A DNA stretch of 64,000 nt from an uncultured Blautia sp. (GTDB lineage Bacteria; Bacillota; Clostridia; Lachnospirales; Lachnospiraceae). The position numbers were made by a program, and so were the translations under genes. The stretch lies in the NCBI GenBank assembly GCA_937900135.1, contig CALCDJ010000087.1, positions 1 through 64,000 on the forward strand. Direction: 5' to 3'. Below, one piece after another: positions 27,520 to 35,918 of the stretch (position 1 is its first letter; every line of letters begins with the position of its first letter). Below the pieces are notes generated by a model. That model saw only the letters and a list, made by a program, of their open reading frames with translations. It did no database searches and was not told the DNA's origin.

Positions 27520-27892
27520 ACATGTGATATCAATTTACAGAGTATCCATGCAAATAGAATCTGACCACCCATTTAGGGTTGAGGCCATGCGGACAGCCGG
27601 GTCAACTGCCGACAGACAGCCTGGAGCTGTCATATTGATTGAGTTAAAAGCTCAATTTTATAAGTTGGTTACTTTACAACCAGAGCGCGTATGCGCACAT
27701 CAACTTGTAAAATGGTCAATAGGAGTAGTCAAGCAGATATTTGCTAAATAGACTCTGCAAATGAGCATGGTTCACATGAGATAGAGACGGATCAAAAGGA
27801 TGGAAATAGGATTCTGGAAGAGTTGTCTGAATTTATTGTGAAGATTGTGAAAAGAACCTTACAGGCGATGTGCGAATGCACATCGCTTTTTT
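27520..27892 (+). ncRNA. Structured leader RNA upstream of speD (candidate riboswitch)
   Basis: The leader starts at the promoter and ends in an intrinsic terminator 27 bases before speD. A closing helix pairs the very 5' end (27521-27527) with 27772-27778 and continues as CCATGC (27546-27551) with GCATGG (27765-27770). Inside lie hairpins at 27578-27606, 27615-27631 (GACAGC/GCTGTC) and 27638-27656. There is also a 12-bp stem 27656-27667/27701-27712 holding a small GCGC hairpin. CAGAGT (27538-27543) and ACTCTG (27752-27757) can form a pseudoknot. CGCACATC (27694-27701) is complementary to GATGTGCG (27867-27874) in the terminator arm, a possible antiterminator. I recognise no known riboswitch class. 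Confidence 0.7.
27865..27892 (+). terminator. Intrinsic terminator just upstream of speD
   Basis: GCGATGTGC (27865-27873) pairs with GCACATCGC (27878-27886) around GAAT, followed by six T. As it lies between the promoter and the operon, it must be bypassed for speD to be expressed. Confidence 0.92.
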
Positions 27893-27919
27893 ATTTATAA
27901 AGAAAAAGGAGAGGGCGGC

Positions 27920-28684
27920 ATGAGTGAGAAATTAAAACTATACGGTTTTAATAACCTAACGAAATCATTAAGCTTTAATATCTATGATGTATGCTATGCA
28001 AAAACCGCCAGAGAGCAAAAAGATTATATTGCTTATATTGATGAACAGTACAATTCGACCCGTTTGATCAATATTTTAACCAATCTTACAGATATGATCG
28101 GAGCAAAGGTATTGAATATTTCCAGTCAGGACTATGATCCCCAAGGAGCTTCTGTGACTGTTTTGATCGCTGAAGAATCCATGGTTCCGGTGGGGGAGAC
28201 ACAGCTCGCACATTTGGATAAAAGCCATGTGACAGTACATACGTATCCGGAATATCATCCGGAAACCTGTCTGGCTACTTTTCGGGTAGATATTGATGTG
28301 GCTACTTGCGGCGAGATCACACCGCTGTCCACATTGGATTATCTCATAGGTTCTTTTGATTCTGATATTATCACTATGGATTATCGTGTGCGGGGGTTTA
28401 CCAGAGATGTAAATGGGAAAAAACTGTTTTCCGATCATAATATTACCTCAATTCAGGATTTTATTGATAAACGGACTCTGCATCGTTATGATGCTGTGGA
28501 TATCAATGTATATGAGGCAAATCTGTTTCATACAAAGATGATGTTGAAGGATATTGACTTGCAGAATTATTTATTTAATAAAGACGTATATGAACTGCTG
28601 CCCCAGGTGCGGCTGGAAATCATGAACAACCTACGAAAAGAAATGATTGAAATTTTCAGCGGGAGAAATATTTATCTCAGTTGA
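27920..28684 (+). CDS. speD: S-adenosylmethionine decarboxylase proenzyme
   Basis: A 254-residue proenzyme of the E. coli-type SpeD class. It cleaves itself at Lys101-Ser102 (LDKSHVTVHTYPE), turning Ser102 into the pyruvoyl cofactor, and then decarboxylates SAM to make the aminopropyl donor for spermidine synthase. Length and the Cys-containing segment near ATCG (about 138-141) match the family. It is first in a six-gene polyamine operon and sits directly behind a structured leader and terminator, so it is probably under attenuation control. The AAGGAGAGGG ribosome site fixes the start. Confidence 0.95.
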   Translation: MSEKLKLYGFNNLTKSLSFNIYDVCYAKTAREQKDYIAYIDEQYNSTRLINILTNLTDMIGAKVLNISSQDYDPQGASVTVLIAEESMVPVGETQLAHLDKSHVTVHTYPEYHPETCLATFRVDIDVATCGEITPLSTLDYLIGSFDSDIITMDYRVRGFTRDVNGKKLFSDHNITSIQDFIDKRTLHRYDAVDINVYEANLFHTKMMLKDIDLQNYLFNKDVYELLPQVRLEIMNNLRKEMIEIFSGRNIYLS

Positions 28685-28725
28685 GAAGGCTCCAACTGCC
28701 ATAAGTGGTGAATAGTAACAAATTC

Positions 28726-28757
28726 ATCTCAGTGAAAGGTCAATTTCCGACTGAGAT
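28726..28757 (+). repeat. Intercistronic hairpin between speD and speA
   Basis: ATCTCAGT (28726-28733) pairs perfectly with ACTGAGAT (28750-28757). The same ATCTCAGT word also occurs across the speD stop region (about 28675), offering an alternative partner. No T-run follows, so this is more likely an mRNA processing or stability element than a terminator. Confidence 0.5.
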
Positions 28758-28802
28758 AAACGCTCCGCGCGTTCGATTTGAACAGATACAGGAGGAAAAA
28801 AC

Positions 28803-30245
28803 ATGTTGTCACAGGAGTGTGCCCCAATTTATGAGGCACTTCAGGAATTTGAAAAAAAGAGGGTAGTCCCTTTTGACGTACCCGGACATAAAAGAGGAAG
28901 AGGGAATCCGGAATTAGCCAGTCTTTTGGGAGAAAAATGTGTACAAATGGATGTAAATTCTATGAAACCTCTGGATAATCTTTGTCATCCAATCTCCGTC
29001 ATCCGAGAGGCAGAGTGTCTGGCAGCAGAAGCCTTTGGCGCAGAACATGCTTTTTTAATGGTGGGAGGAACTACTTCGGCGGTTCAGGCAATGATTCTTT
29101 CCGTAGCAAAACGAGGAGAAAAGGTGATTCTTCCAAGAAATGTACACAGAAGTGTAATGGGAGCCATGGTTCTGGGCGGCGCCGTTCCGGTTTATGTAGA
29201 TCCGGCCAGCGATGATACCTTAGGCATCCCTTTGGGCATGCGCCTTGAAGATGTAAAACGGGCGATTTTGGCAAATCCAGATGCCAAGGCGGTTCTGGTA
29301 AATAATCCTACCTATTATGGAATCTGCTCTGATATACGGGAAATTGTAAAGCTTGCCCATGAAAATGGTATGCTTTGTCTGGCTGACGAAGCCCACGGAA
29401 CACATTTTTATTTTGAAAACAGTCTTCCCGTGTCAGCAATGGAGGCCGGCGCAGATCTGGCAGCAGTATCTATGCATAAATCTGGTGGAAGTCTGACTCA
29501 GAGTTCTCTGCTTCTGGCAGGATCAAATGTATCAGAAGGATATGTGCGTCAGATTATTAATCTAACGCAGACTACAAGCGGTTCTTATCTTTTGCTGTCA
29601 AGCCTGGATATATCCAGAAGAAACCTGGCTCTTCGGGGAAAAGAGTCCTTCCAGAAGGTCATACGGCTGGCGGAATATGCAAGAGAAGAGATCAATGCCA
29701 TTGGAGGTTATCGCGCTTTTTCCAGAGAGTTGATCAATGGGGACAGTGTTTATGATTTTGATGTGACAAAGTTATCTGTGCACACTTTGGACATTGGACT
29801 TGCAGGGATTGAAGTCTATGATCTTCTTCGTGATGAATATGATATTCAGATTGAATTTGGAGATCTTGGAAATATCCTGGCATATCTTTCCATTGGTGAC
29901 AGACCAAGAGAAATCGAACGTCTGGTAGGTGCGCTGGCAGAGATTGGCCGCAGATACAGAAAAGATAAAAAAGGGCTGATGCTCCAGGAGTACATGGAAC
30001 CTCAGGTGGCGGCGTCTCCTCAGGAGGCCTTTTATGCGGATAAAATGATGCTTCCGTTAGAGCAGACAGAAGGAAGGATCTGCAGTGAATTTGTCATGTG
30101 CTATCCTCCCGGAATTCCGATCCTGGCGCCGGGAGAACGGATCACAAAACAGATATTGGATTATATCAAATATGCAAAAGCAAAGGGCTGCAGCATGACA
30201 GGACCAGAAGATCCGGATATCTGCAGATTGAATGTTTTGAAATGA
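28803..30245 (+). CDS. speA: Orn/Lys/Arg decarboxylase, SpeA type (aspartate-aminotransferase fold)
   Basis: A 480-residue PLP decarboxylase of the short SpeA/YaaO class, which decarboxylates arginine (or lysine or ornithine). The N-terminal DVPGHKRGRGNPEL segment is typical. The PLP pocket has the DEAHGTH motif (about 197-203), and the Schiff-base Lys226 lies in SMHKSGG. The C-terminal domain ends near 475. The neighbouring ureohydrolase argues for arginine as substrate, giving agmatine. The gene has an AGGAGG site and follows speD after a 118-base gap with a hairpin; speE begins 16 bases later. Confidence 0.92.
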   Translation: MLSQECAPIYEALQEFEKKRVVPFDVPGHKRGRGNPELASLLGEKCVQMDVNSMKPLDNLCHPISVIREAECLAAEAFGAEHAFLMVGGTTSAVQAMILSVAKRGEKVILPRNVHRSVMGAMVLGGAVPVYVDPASDDTLGIPLGMRLEDVKRAILANPDAKAVLVNNPTYYGICSDIREIVKLAHENGMLCLADEAHGTHFYFENSLPVSAMEAGADLAAVSMHKSGGSLTQSSLLLAGSNVSEGYVRQIINLTQTTSGSYLLLSSLDISRRNLALRGKESFQKVIRLAEYAREEINAIGGYRAFSRELINGDSVYDFDVTKLSVHTLDIGLAGIEVYDLLRDEYDIQIEFGDLGNILAYLSIGDRPREIERLVGALAEIGRRYRKDKKGLMLQEYMEPQVAASPQEAFYADKMMLPLEQTEGRICSEFVMCYPPGIPILAPGERITKQILDYIKYAKAKGCSMTGPEDPDICRLNVLK

Positions 30246-30261
30246 AAGGAGGGCTTCAGAT

Positions 30262-31122
30262 ATGGAACTTTGGTTTTCGGAATCCCATACACCAAACGTA
30301 AAATTATCTATACGGGTAGATCGCCAGCTATACAGTGGAAAAAGTGAATTTCAACGCATCGATGTGTTTGAGTCGCCTGAGTTTGGACGATTTCTGGTTT
30401 TGGATGGCTATATGATGATGACAGAAAAAGACGAATTTATTTATCATGAAATGATTACCCATGTGCCTATGGCAGTACATCCAAAGGTAAAGGATGTTCT
30501 GGTTATTGGAGCTGGAGATGGCGGGGTGATTCGTGAGCTGACGCAGTACAATGAAATCGAACACATTGATATGGTAGAGATCGATGCCCTTGTGGTAGAG
30601 GTTTGTAAGAAATATCTTCCAAAAACAGCATGTCGATTGGACGATCCCCGTCTAACCGTTCATTATGAGGATGGACTTCGCTTTGTTCGTACAAAAAAAA
30701 GAGCCTACGATTTGATCATTGTGGATTCTACAGATCCCTTCGGTCCAGGAGAAGGGTTGTTCACAAGAGAATTTTATGGGAACTGCTATAAGGCGCTTCG
30801 TGAAGATGGAATTTTAGTCAATCAGCACGAAAGTCCATATTATTCAGAAGATGCCTTGGCATGTCAGAGAACACACAAAAACATTGTACAGTCTTTTCCA
30901 GTGAGTAAAGTGTATCAGGCGCATATTCCCACCTATCCTTCCGGCCATTGGCTATTCGGATTTGCCTCCAAAAAATATCATCCATTAAGGAACCTGGATG
31001 AGACTCGTTGGAATATGAGAGGTATTACAACCAGATATTACACGACTACTTTGCACAAAGGTGCATTTTATATCCCAGCTTATGTAGAGGAGCTTTTGAA
31101 AAATGTTGAATCAGAATATTAA
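30262..31122 (+). CDS. speE: Spermidine synthase (aminopropyltransferase)
   Basis: A 286-residue aminopropyltransferase that moves the aminopropyl group from decarboxylated SAM to putrescine or a related amine. Family signatures are present: EFIYHEM near residue 58, the donor-binding GAGDGGVIREL (about 81-91), the DxxxxD-like VDSTDPFGPGEG segment (about 156-167), and the catalytic Asp there. The start follows AAGGAGGG. Its last 20 bases overlap the ureohydrolase gene. Substrate choice (putrescine, cadaverine or agmatine) cannot be read with confidence. Confidence 0.94.
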   Translation: MELWFSESHTPNVKLSIRVDRQLYSGKSEFQRIDVFESPEFGRFLVLDGYMMMTEKDEFIYHEMITHVPMAVHPKVKDVLVIGAGDGGVIRELTQYNEIEHIDMVEIDALVVEVCKKYLPKTACRLDDPRLTVHYEDGLRFVRTKKRAYDLIIVDSTDPFGPGEGLFTREFYGNCYKALREDGILVNQHESPYYSEDALACQRTHKNIVQSFPVSKVYQAHIPTYPSGHWLFGFASKKYHPLRNLDETRWNMRGITTRYYTTTLHKGAFYIPAYVEELLKNVESEY

Positions 31123-31954
31123 TACTTTTATGTCCTGCGATAAGAATATGGCAGAAGCGACGACGATTTTATTTGGCGCTCCTTTTGACTCTACTACATC
31201 CTATCGCCCGGGAACCCGATTTGCCAGTGCGGCGATTCGCCAGGAGTCTTATGGAATCGAAACGTATAGTCCTTACCAGGATAAGGATCTGGAAGATATC
31301 AAAGTCCTGGACACCGGTGATCTGGAGCTGTGTTTTGGAAGTTCAAAGAAGGCATTGGATCAGATTACTGAATATACCAAAGAAATACTGGATGCAAGAA
31401 AACGTCCCTTTATGATTGGTGGCGAGCACTTGGTAACCCTGGGTGCATTTCGAGCTGTACATGCTTTCTTTCCGGAAGTACAGATTCTTCATTTTGATGC
31501 CCATGCAGATCTGCGTCAGGAATATCTGGGAGTAGAACTTTCCCATGCCTGTGTTCTTCGCAGATGTTGGGAACTGACCGGAGATGATAAAATTCATCAG
31601 TTTGGTATTCGTTCTGGAGAACGGGAGGAATTTGACTGGGGAGCTTCTCATGTAAACACCAGAAGGTTTGATCTGGAAGGGTTAGAGAGAACGCTGGAGG
31701 CTTTAGGTGATACTCCAGTGTATTTCACTCTGGATTTGGATGTGCTGGACCCAAGCGTATTTCCAGGAACAGGAACGCCGGAGCCGGGAGGGATCGGCTT
31801 TGAGGAGTTGCGCCGCGCAGTGACACAGATATGCAGCCGCGCCAATGTTGTTGGCTGTGATGTAAACGAGCTGAGTCCCCATTATGATCAAAGCGGGGTA
31901 TCTACGATCGTAGCCTGCAAGATAATCCGAGAAATGCTTCTTGCATTGGATTAG
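31103..31954 (+). CDS. speB: Agmatinase-family ureohydrolase
   Basis: A 283-residue binuclear manganese ureohydrolase. All metal ligands are visible: His109 in GGEH, Asp132/His134/Asp136 in DAHAD, and Asp211/Asp213 in DLDVLDP. Family members hydrolyse agmatine to putrescine and urea, or aminopropylagmatine to spermidine. Its position after speE and before a carboxynorspermidine dehydrogenase leaves both reactions possible. It starts inside the end of speE with AGAGG upstream, so translation is coupled. Confidence 0.92.
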   Translation: MLNQNINTFMSCDKNMAEATTILFGAPFDSTTSYRPGTRFASAAIRQESYGIETYSPYQDKDLEDIKVLDTGDLELCFGSSKKALDQITEYTKEILDARKRPFMIGGEHLVTLGAFRAVHAFFPEVQILHFDAHADLRQEYLGVELSHACVLRRCWELTGDDKIHQFGIRSGEREEFDWGASHVNTRRFDLEGLERTLEALGDTPVYFTLDLDVLDPSVFPGTGTPEPGGIGFEELRRAVTQICSRANVVGCDVNELSPHYDQSGVSTIVACKIIREMLLALD

Positions 31955-32032
31955 AGAAAGCTCATTCTGAAAAACCGGGAAAATCCCTTAGAGGATTAAA
32001 TAGATAAATGAAAATAGCAGGAGGAAACAAAT

Positions 32033-33292
32033 ATGAGTAAAGTGTTAGTCATTGGCTGTGGTGGAGTAGCATCTGTTGCAATCCAGAAGTGCTGCCAGAA
32101 CAGTGAGGTATTTACAGAACTTTGTATCGCAAGCCGTACCAAATCCAAATGTGACGAATTAAAAGAAAAGCTGGAAGGAACCACTTCTACAAAGATCACG
32201 ACAGAGCAGGTAGATGCCGACTGCTTTGAGGAGCTGGTAGCGCTGATTCGCAAGGTGAATCCGGATCTGGTTATGAATATCGCTCTTCCATATCAGGATC
32301 TGACTATTATGGACGCGTGTCTGGAATGTGGTGTAAATTACATGGATACTGCAAACTATGAGCCGGAAGACATTACGGAACCAAAGTGGCGTGAAGCATA
32401 TGACAAACGCTGTAAAGAAGAAGGATTTTCAGCATATTTTGATTATTCCTGGCAGTGGGCTTACAAAGAAAAATTTGAAAAAGCCGGTCTTACAGCACTT
32501 CTTGGTTCTGGATTCGACCCTGGTGTGACACAGGCATACTGCGCATATGCACAGAAGCATTTGTTTGATGAAATTAGGAGGATTGACATTCTGGATTGTA
32601 ACGGAGGCGATCATGGATATCCATTTGCAACCAACTTTAACCCGGAAATCAACCTTCGTGAAGTTTCTGCGCCAGGTTCTTACTGGGAAAATGGACATTG
32701 GGTGGAAATTCCTGCTATGAGCATTAAGAGAGAATATGATTTTGACCAGGTTGGTAAAAAAGATATGTATCTGCTTCATCACGAGGAGATTGAATCTCTT
32801 GCAAAAACCATTCCTGGAGTGGAAAGAATCCGGTTCTTTATGACATTTGGACAGAGCTATCTGACTCATATGAATTGCCTGGAAAATGTAGGTCTGCTTT
32901 CCACAGAGCCCATTGATTTTGAAGGACAAAAGATTGTACCAATCCAGTTTTTAAAAGCGCTTCTTCCAGATCCTGCAAGCCTTGGACCTCGTACAGTTGG
33001 AAAGACAAATATCGGCTGTATTTTTACAGGTAAGAAAGACGGGGAAGAAAAAACAGCATATATTTATAATGTATGTGACCATCAGGAGTGCTATAAAGAG
33101 GTTGGTTCCCAGGCGATTTCCTATACCACAGGTGTTCCGGCAATGATCGGCGCCATGATGCTGGTAACTGGAAAATGGAACAAACCAGGGGTGTTTACAG
33201 TGGAAGAATTTGATCCCGATCCATACATGGAGGCTTTGAATAAATGGGGACTGCCATGGCAGATCAATGATAATCCGGAGCTGGTTGACTGA
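32033..33292 (+). CDS. Carboxynorspermidine dehydrogenase (saccharopine dehydrogenase family)
   Basis: A 419-residue NAD(P)H-dependent enzyme that condenses L-aspartate beta-semialdehyde with a diamine and reduces the imine, giving carboxynorspermidine or carboxyspermidine. The Rossmann motif is at the N-terminus (VIGCGGVASVA, residues 5-15), with MNIALPYQDL and DTANYEPED as in this family. It is followed by nspC with a one-base stop/start overlap, the standard pair of this route. The start has AGGAGG upstream. It lies 78 bases after the ureohydrolase gene, in the same operon. Some relatives use agmatine as the amine. Confidence 0.93.
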   Translation: MSKVLVIGCGGVASVAIQKCCQNSEVFTELCIASRTKSKCDELKEKLEGTTSTKITTEQVDADCFEELVALIRKVNPDLVMNIALPYQDLTIMDACLECGVNYMDTANYEPEDITEPKWREAYDKRCKEEGFSAYFDYSWQWAYKEKFEKAGLTALLGSGFDPGVTQAYCAYAQKHLFDEIRRIDILDCNGGDHGYPFATNFNPEINLREVSAPGSYWENGHWVEIPAMSIKREYDFDQVGKKDMYLLHHEEIESLAKTIPGVERIRFFMTFGQSYLTHMNCLENVGLLSTEPIDFEGQKIVPIQFLKALLPDPASLGPRTVGKTNIGCIFTGKKDGEEKTAYIYNVCDHQECYKEVGSQAISYTTGVPAMIGAMMLVTGKWNKPGVFTVEEFDPDPYMEALNKWGLPWQINDNPELVD

Positions 33293-34422
33293 TGAAAGGC
33301 GCAGAACCGTTTTCTACTCCATATTTTCTGGTGGATGAAAAGGATCTTCTACGCAACCTGGAAATTTTGAAAAGAGTTTCCGATGAAACCGGGTGTAAGA
33401 TTCTCCTTGCACAAAAGGCTTTTTCGATGTTTTATGCGTATCCGCTTTTGCGAAAATATCTGGCAGGAACCACAGCCAGTGGCTTGTATGAAGCACGTCT
33501 GGGTTATGAAGAGTTTGGAGGGGAGACGCATGTGTTCTCTCCGGCTTACCGGGAGGAAGAGTTTGAAGAATTGCTGACTTATGCAGATGATCTTGTCTTT
33601 AATTCCGTACTCCAGGTGGAAAAATTTGGCGTACGGGCAAAGAAGGCAGGAAAGTCTATTGGACTTCGCGTGAATCCGGAATGTTCTACGCAGGAGAGCC
33701 ATGCCATTTATGATCCCTGTGCACCAGGCTCCCGTCTGGGAACCACCCTTGCTCAGTTTAAGGAAAAGATTCTTCCTATGCTGGACGGATTTCATTTCCA
33801 TACACTCTGTGAACAAAATTCTGATGACCTGGAAACTACGGTAAAGGTCTTTGAAGAAAAATTTGGAGCATATCTCAAAGGAATGAAATGGCTGAATCTT
33901 GGCGGAGGACATCATATTACCAGAAAGGATTATGATGTGGAGCGTTTGATCCGGATTATTCGTTATCTGAAGGAAACCTATGGGATACAAATATATCTGG
34001 AACCAGGGGAAGCAGTGGTATTAAATGCAGGATATCTGGTATCTGGTGTAATGGAAGTTGTCCAAAATGGAATACAGATCGCAATTTTAGATACATCTGC
34101 AGCATGTCATATGCCGGATGTTCTGGAAATGCCCTATCGTCCGCCTGTGAGATGTGCAGGAGAACCGGGAGAAAAGGCATATACCTACCGGCTTGGAGGA
34201 CCGACCTGCCTGGCTGGAGATGTGATCGGAGATTATTCTTTTGAAAAACCATTGGAAGAGGGTTCCCAGGTGGTGTTTGAAGATATGGCATTGTATACCA
34301 TGGTAAAAACAAACACCTTTAATGGAATGAAACTTCCGGATCTGGTATACAGGGATAAAGAAGGAATCTGTAGTCTGGTACGTTCCTTTGGCTATGAGGA
34401 TTTTAAAAACAGATTGTCGTAA
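33292..34422 (+). CDS. nspC: Carboxynorspermidine decarboxylase
   Basis: A 376-residue fold-type III PLP decarboxylase (alanine-racemase-like barrel plus beta domain). It removes the carboxyl group from carboxynorspermidine or carboxyspermidine. The PLP Lys lies in LLAQKAFSM (about residues 38-46). NLGGGHHITRKDYD (about 203-216), EPGEAVVLNAG and the CLAGD motif with active-site Cys are also seen. Its ATG begins on the last base of the dehydrogenase stop (TGATG). It is the last clear gene of the polyamine operon. Confidence 0.95.
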   Translation: MKGAEPFSTPYFLVDEKDLLRNLEILKRVSDETGCKILLAQKAFSMFYAYPLLRKYLAGTTASGLYEARLGYEEFGGETHVFSPAYREEEFEELLTYADDLVFNSVLQVEKFGVRAKKAGKSIGLRVNPECSTQESHAIYDPCAPGSRLGTTLAQFKEKILPMLDGFHFHTLCEQNSDDLETTVKVFEEKFGAYLKGMKWLNLGGGHHITRKDYDVERLIRIIRYLKETYGIQIYLEPGEAVVLNAGYLVSGVMEVVQNGIQIAILDTSAACHMPDVLEMPYRPPVRCAGEPGEKAYTYRLGGPTCLAGDVIGDYSFEKPLEEGSQVVFEDMALYTMVKTNTFNGMKLPDLVYRDKEGICSLVRSFGYEDFKNRLS

Positions 34423-34490
34423 AAAAATGCTTCACTGGTACAGAAGTATGGTACAATAGGGTATCATAAAAGAATTATGGAGGAGAAGAA

Positions 34491-35003
34491 ATGAAACGTC
34501 TATTAGTAGTAGTGGACATGCAGAAGGATTTTATTGACGGAAGTCTTGGAACAAAAGAGGCTGTAGAAATTGTGCCGGGAGTAAAAGAAAAAGTCGAAGA
34601 ATATCAGGCAGCAGGAGATACCGTGGTTTTCACACTGGACACCCATGGGGAAAATTATCTGGAAACACAGGAAGGAAAGAATCTTCCCGTGGTTCACTGT
34701 ATCAAGGGCACAAAAGGCTGGGAACTGGACGCAAGCCTTTCCGGATACGAAGGAAAACGTTTTGAAAAAGTGACCTTTGGAAGTATGGAGCTGGCACATT
34801 GGGTGGCAAGAGAAAAGTTTGATTCCATTGAATTAATTGGATTATGTACAGATATCTGTGTGATTTCCAATGCACTCCTGATCAAAGCAGCTCTTCCGGA
34901 ATCTGAAATTCTGGTGGATGCTTCCTGCTGTGCGGGGGTAACGCCTCAAAGTCACGAAAATGCTCTGGAAGCAATGAAGATGTGCCAGATTCATATCAAA
35001 TAA
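34491..35003 (+). CDS. Isochorismatase-family cysteine hydrolase
   Basis: A 170-residue cysteine hydrolase with the nicotinamidase/isochorismatase fold. Asp9 in VVDMQKDF is the catalytic acid, and the nucleophile is Cys123 in LCTDICV. DTHGENY supplies a possible metal-binding region. The family covers nicotinamidases and several amide or ureido hydrolases. Substrate is unassigned. It follows nspC by 68 bases and has its own weak promoter-like TACAAT, so it may or may not belong to the polyamine operon. GGAGGAG upstream supports the start. Confidence 0.85.
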   Translation: MKRLLVVVDMQKDFIDGSLGTKEAVEIVPGVKEKVEEYQAAGDTVVFTLDTHGENYLETQEGKNLPVVHCIKGTKGWELDASLSGYEGKRFEKVTFGSMELAHWVAREKFDSIELIGLCTDICVISNALLIKAALPESEILVDASCCAGVTPQSHENALEAMKMCQIHIK

Positions 35004-35023
35004 TAAAAACTTCAAAATTCCTC

Positions 35024-35054
35024 TTGACTTTGACGCAGCGTAAACCTGTATGCT
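35024..35054 (+). promoter_or_regulatory. MerR-type promoter with 19-bp spacer and dyad
   Basis: TTGACT (35024-35029) and TATGCT (35049-35054) are 19 bases apart, the over-long spacing used by MerR-family activators that untwist DNA. Inside is an imperfect dyad TTTGACGC-A-GCGTAAA. It stands directly ahead of the MerR/TipAS gene, so autoregulation is likely. Confidence 0.75.
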
Positions 35055-35088
35055 CTTTTTACAGAGACAGAAGAAGTGGAGGAGAGCC

Positions 35089-35856
35089 ATGGAATATGGA
35101 ATTAGACAGTTATCAGAATTGGCAGGAGTCAGTGCACGGACACTGCGGTACTATGATGAGATCGGGTTATTGAAACCTCTTTATACCACAGAGGCGGGAT
35201 ATCGGTTCTACGGAGAACAGGAAGTCATGCTGTTACAGCAGATTTTGTTTTATCGGGAACGGGGCTTTGGCCTGGGAGAGATTACCCGGATTATTTATCA
35301 TAAAGATTTTGATATACAGCATGCTCTTCAGGAACATCTTCAGGATCTGGAGGAACAAAAAGTGAAGCTTGAACGTATGATTGATACGGTCAGGAAAACA
35401 ATTTCATCCATGAAAGGAGAAACAGAAATGAGCGCTGAAGAAAAATTTGAGGTATTTAAGAAAAATGTAGTAAAAGAACAGGAAGAACGTTATGGTGCAG
35501 AAGCCCGCAGAAGGTATGGAGATGAGCAGGTAGATGCATCGCAGAAAAAAGTGCTTGATATGACAGAAGCGGATTACCAGCGCTTTGTAAATCTGGGCAA
35601 TGAAATCCTGGAGCAGTTAAAAGAGGCTGTGCAGGCCGGAGAAGATCCCAAAGGAGAAAAGGGAAGAAGGATCATGCTTCTTCACAAGGAATGGCTGGGC
35701 TTTACCTGGAAAGCATATACAGAAAACGCACACAAAGGGTTGGTGAATATGTATGTACAGGACCCGCGTTTCACGCAGTATTACGACCGGGAAGTAACAG
35801 GCTGCGCAGAATTTTTAAGGAAAGCAGTGGAATATTGGATTTCCGTAGAACGTTAG
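35089..35856 (+). CDS. MerR family regulator with TipAS domain
   Basis: A 255-residue activator. The N-terminal MerR winged helix (about 1-70) contains the typical SARTLRYYDEIGLLKP segment. A coiled-coil linker (about 75-115) follows, then a TipAS-type antibiotic-recognition domain (about 130-250). TipA-like proteins bind thiopeptides or other hydrophobic compounds and switch on exporters or themselves. The start at 35089 has GGAGGAG upstream, and an earlier in-frame ATG at 35050 lies inside the -10 box. No obvious drug exporter is adjacent, so the regulon may be only this gene and those downstream. Confidence 0.9.
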   Translation: MEYGIRQLSELAGVSARTLRYYDEIGLLKPLYTTEAGYRFYGEQEVMLLQQILFYRERGFGLGEITRIIYHKDFDIQHALQEHLQDLEEQKVKLERMIDTVRKTISSMKGETEMSAEEKFEVFKKNVVKEQEERYGAEARRRYGDEQVDASQKKVLDMTEADYQRFVNLGNEILEQLKEAVQAGEDPKGEKGRRIMLLHKEWLGFTWKAYTENAHKGLVNMYVQDPRFTQYYDREVTGCAEFLRKAVEYWISVER

Positions 35857-35918
35857 AATAAACAGATGACAGGAGAACCTGTGTTTTTGTAGTGAAGTGA
35901 TGAAAGGGGAAGGCAGAA

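Noticed and set aside
27524..27751. 75-codon frame in the speD leader
   Set aside because: Would start with GTG at the transcript's very 5' end without a ribosome site and runs through several stable stems. Structured RNA is the better reading.
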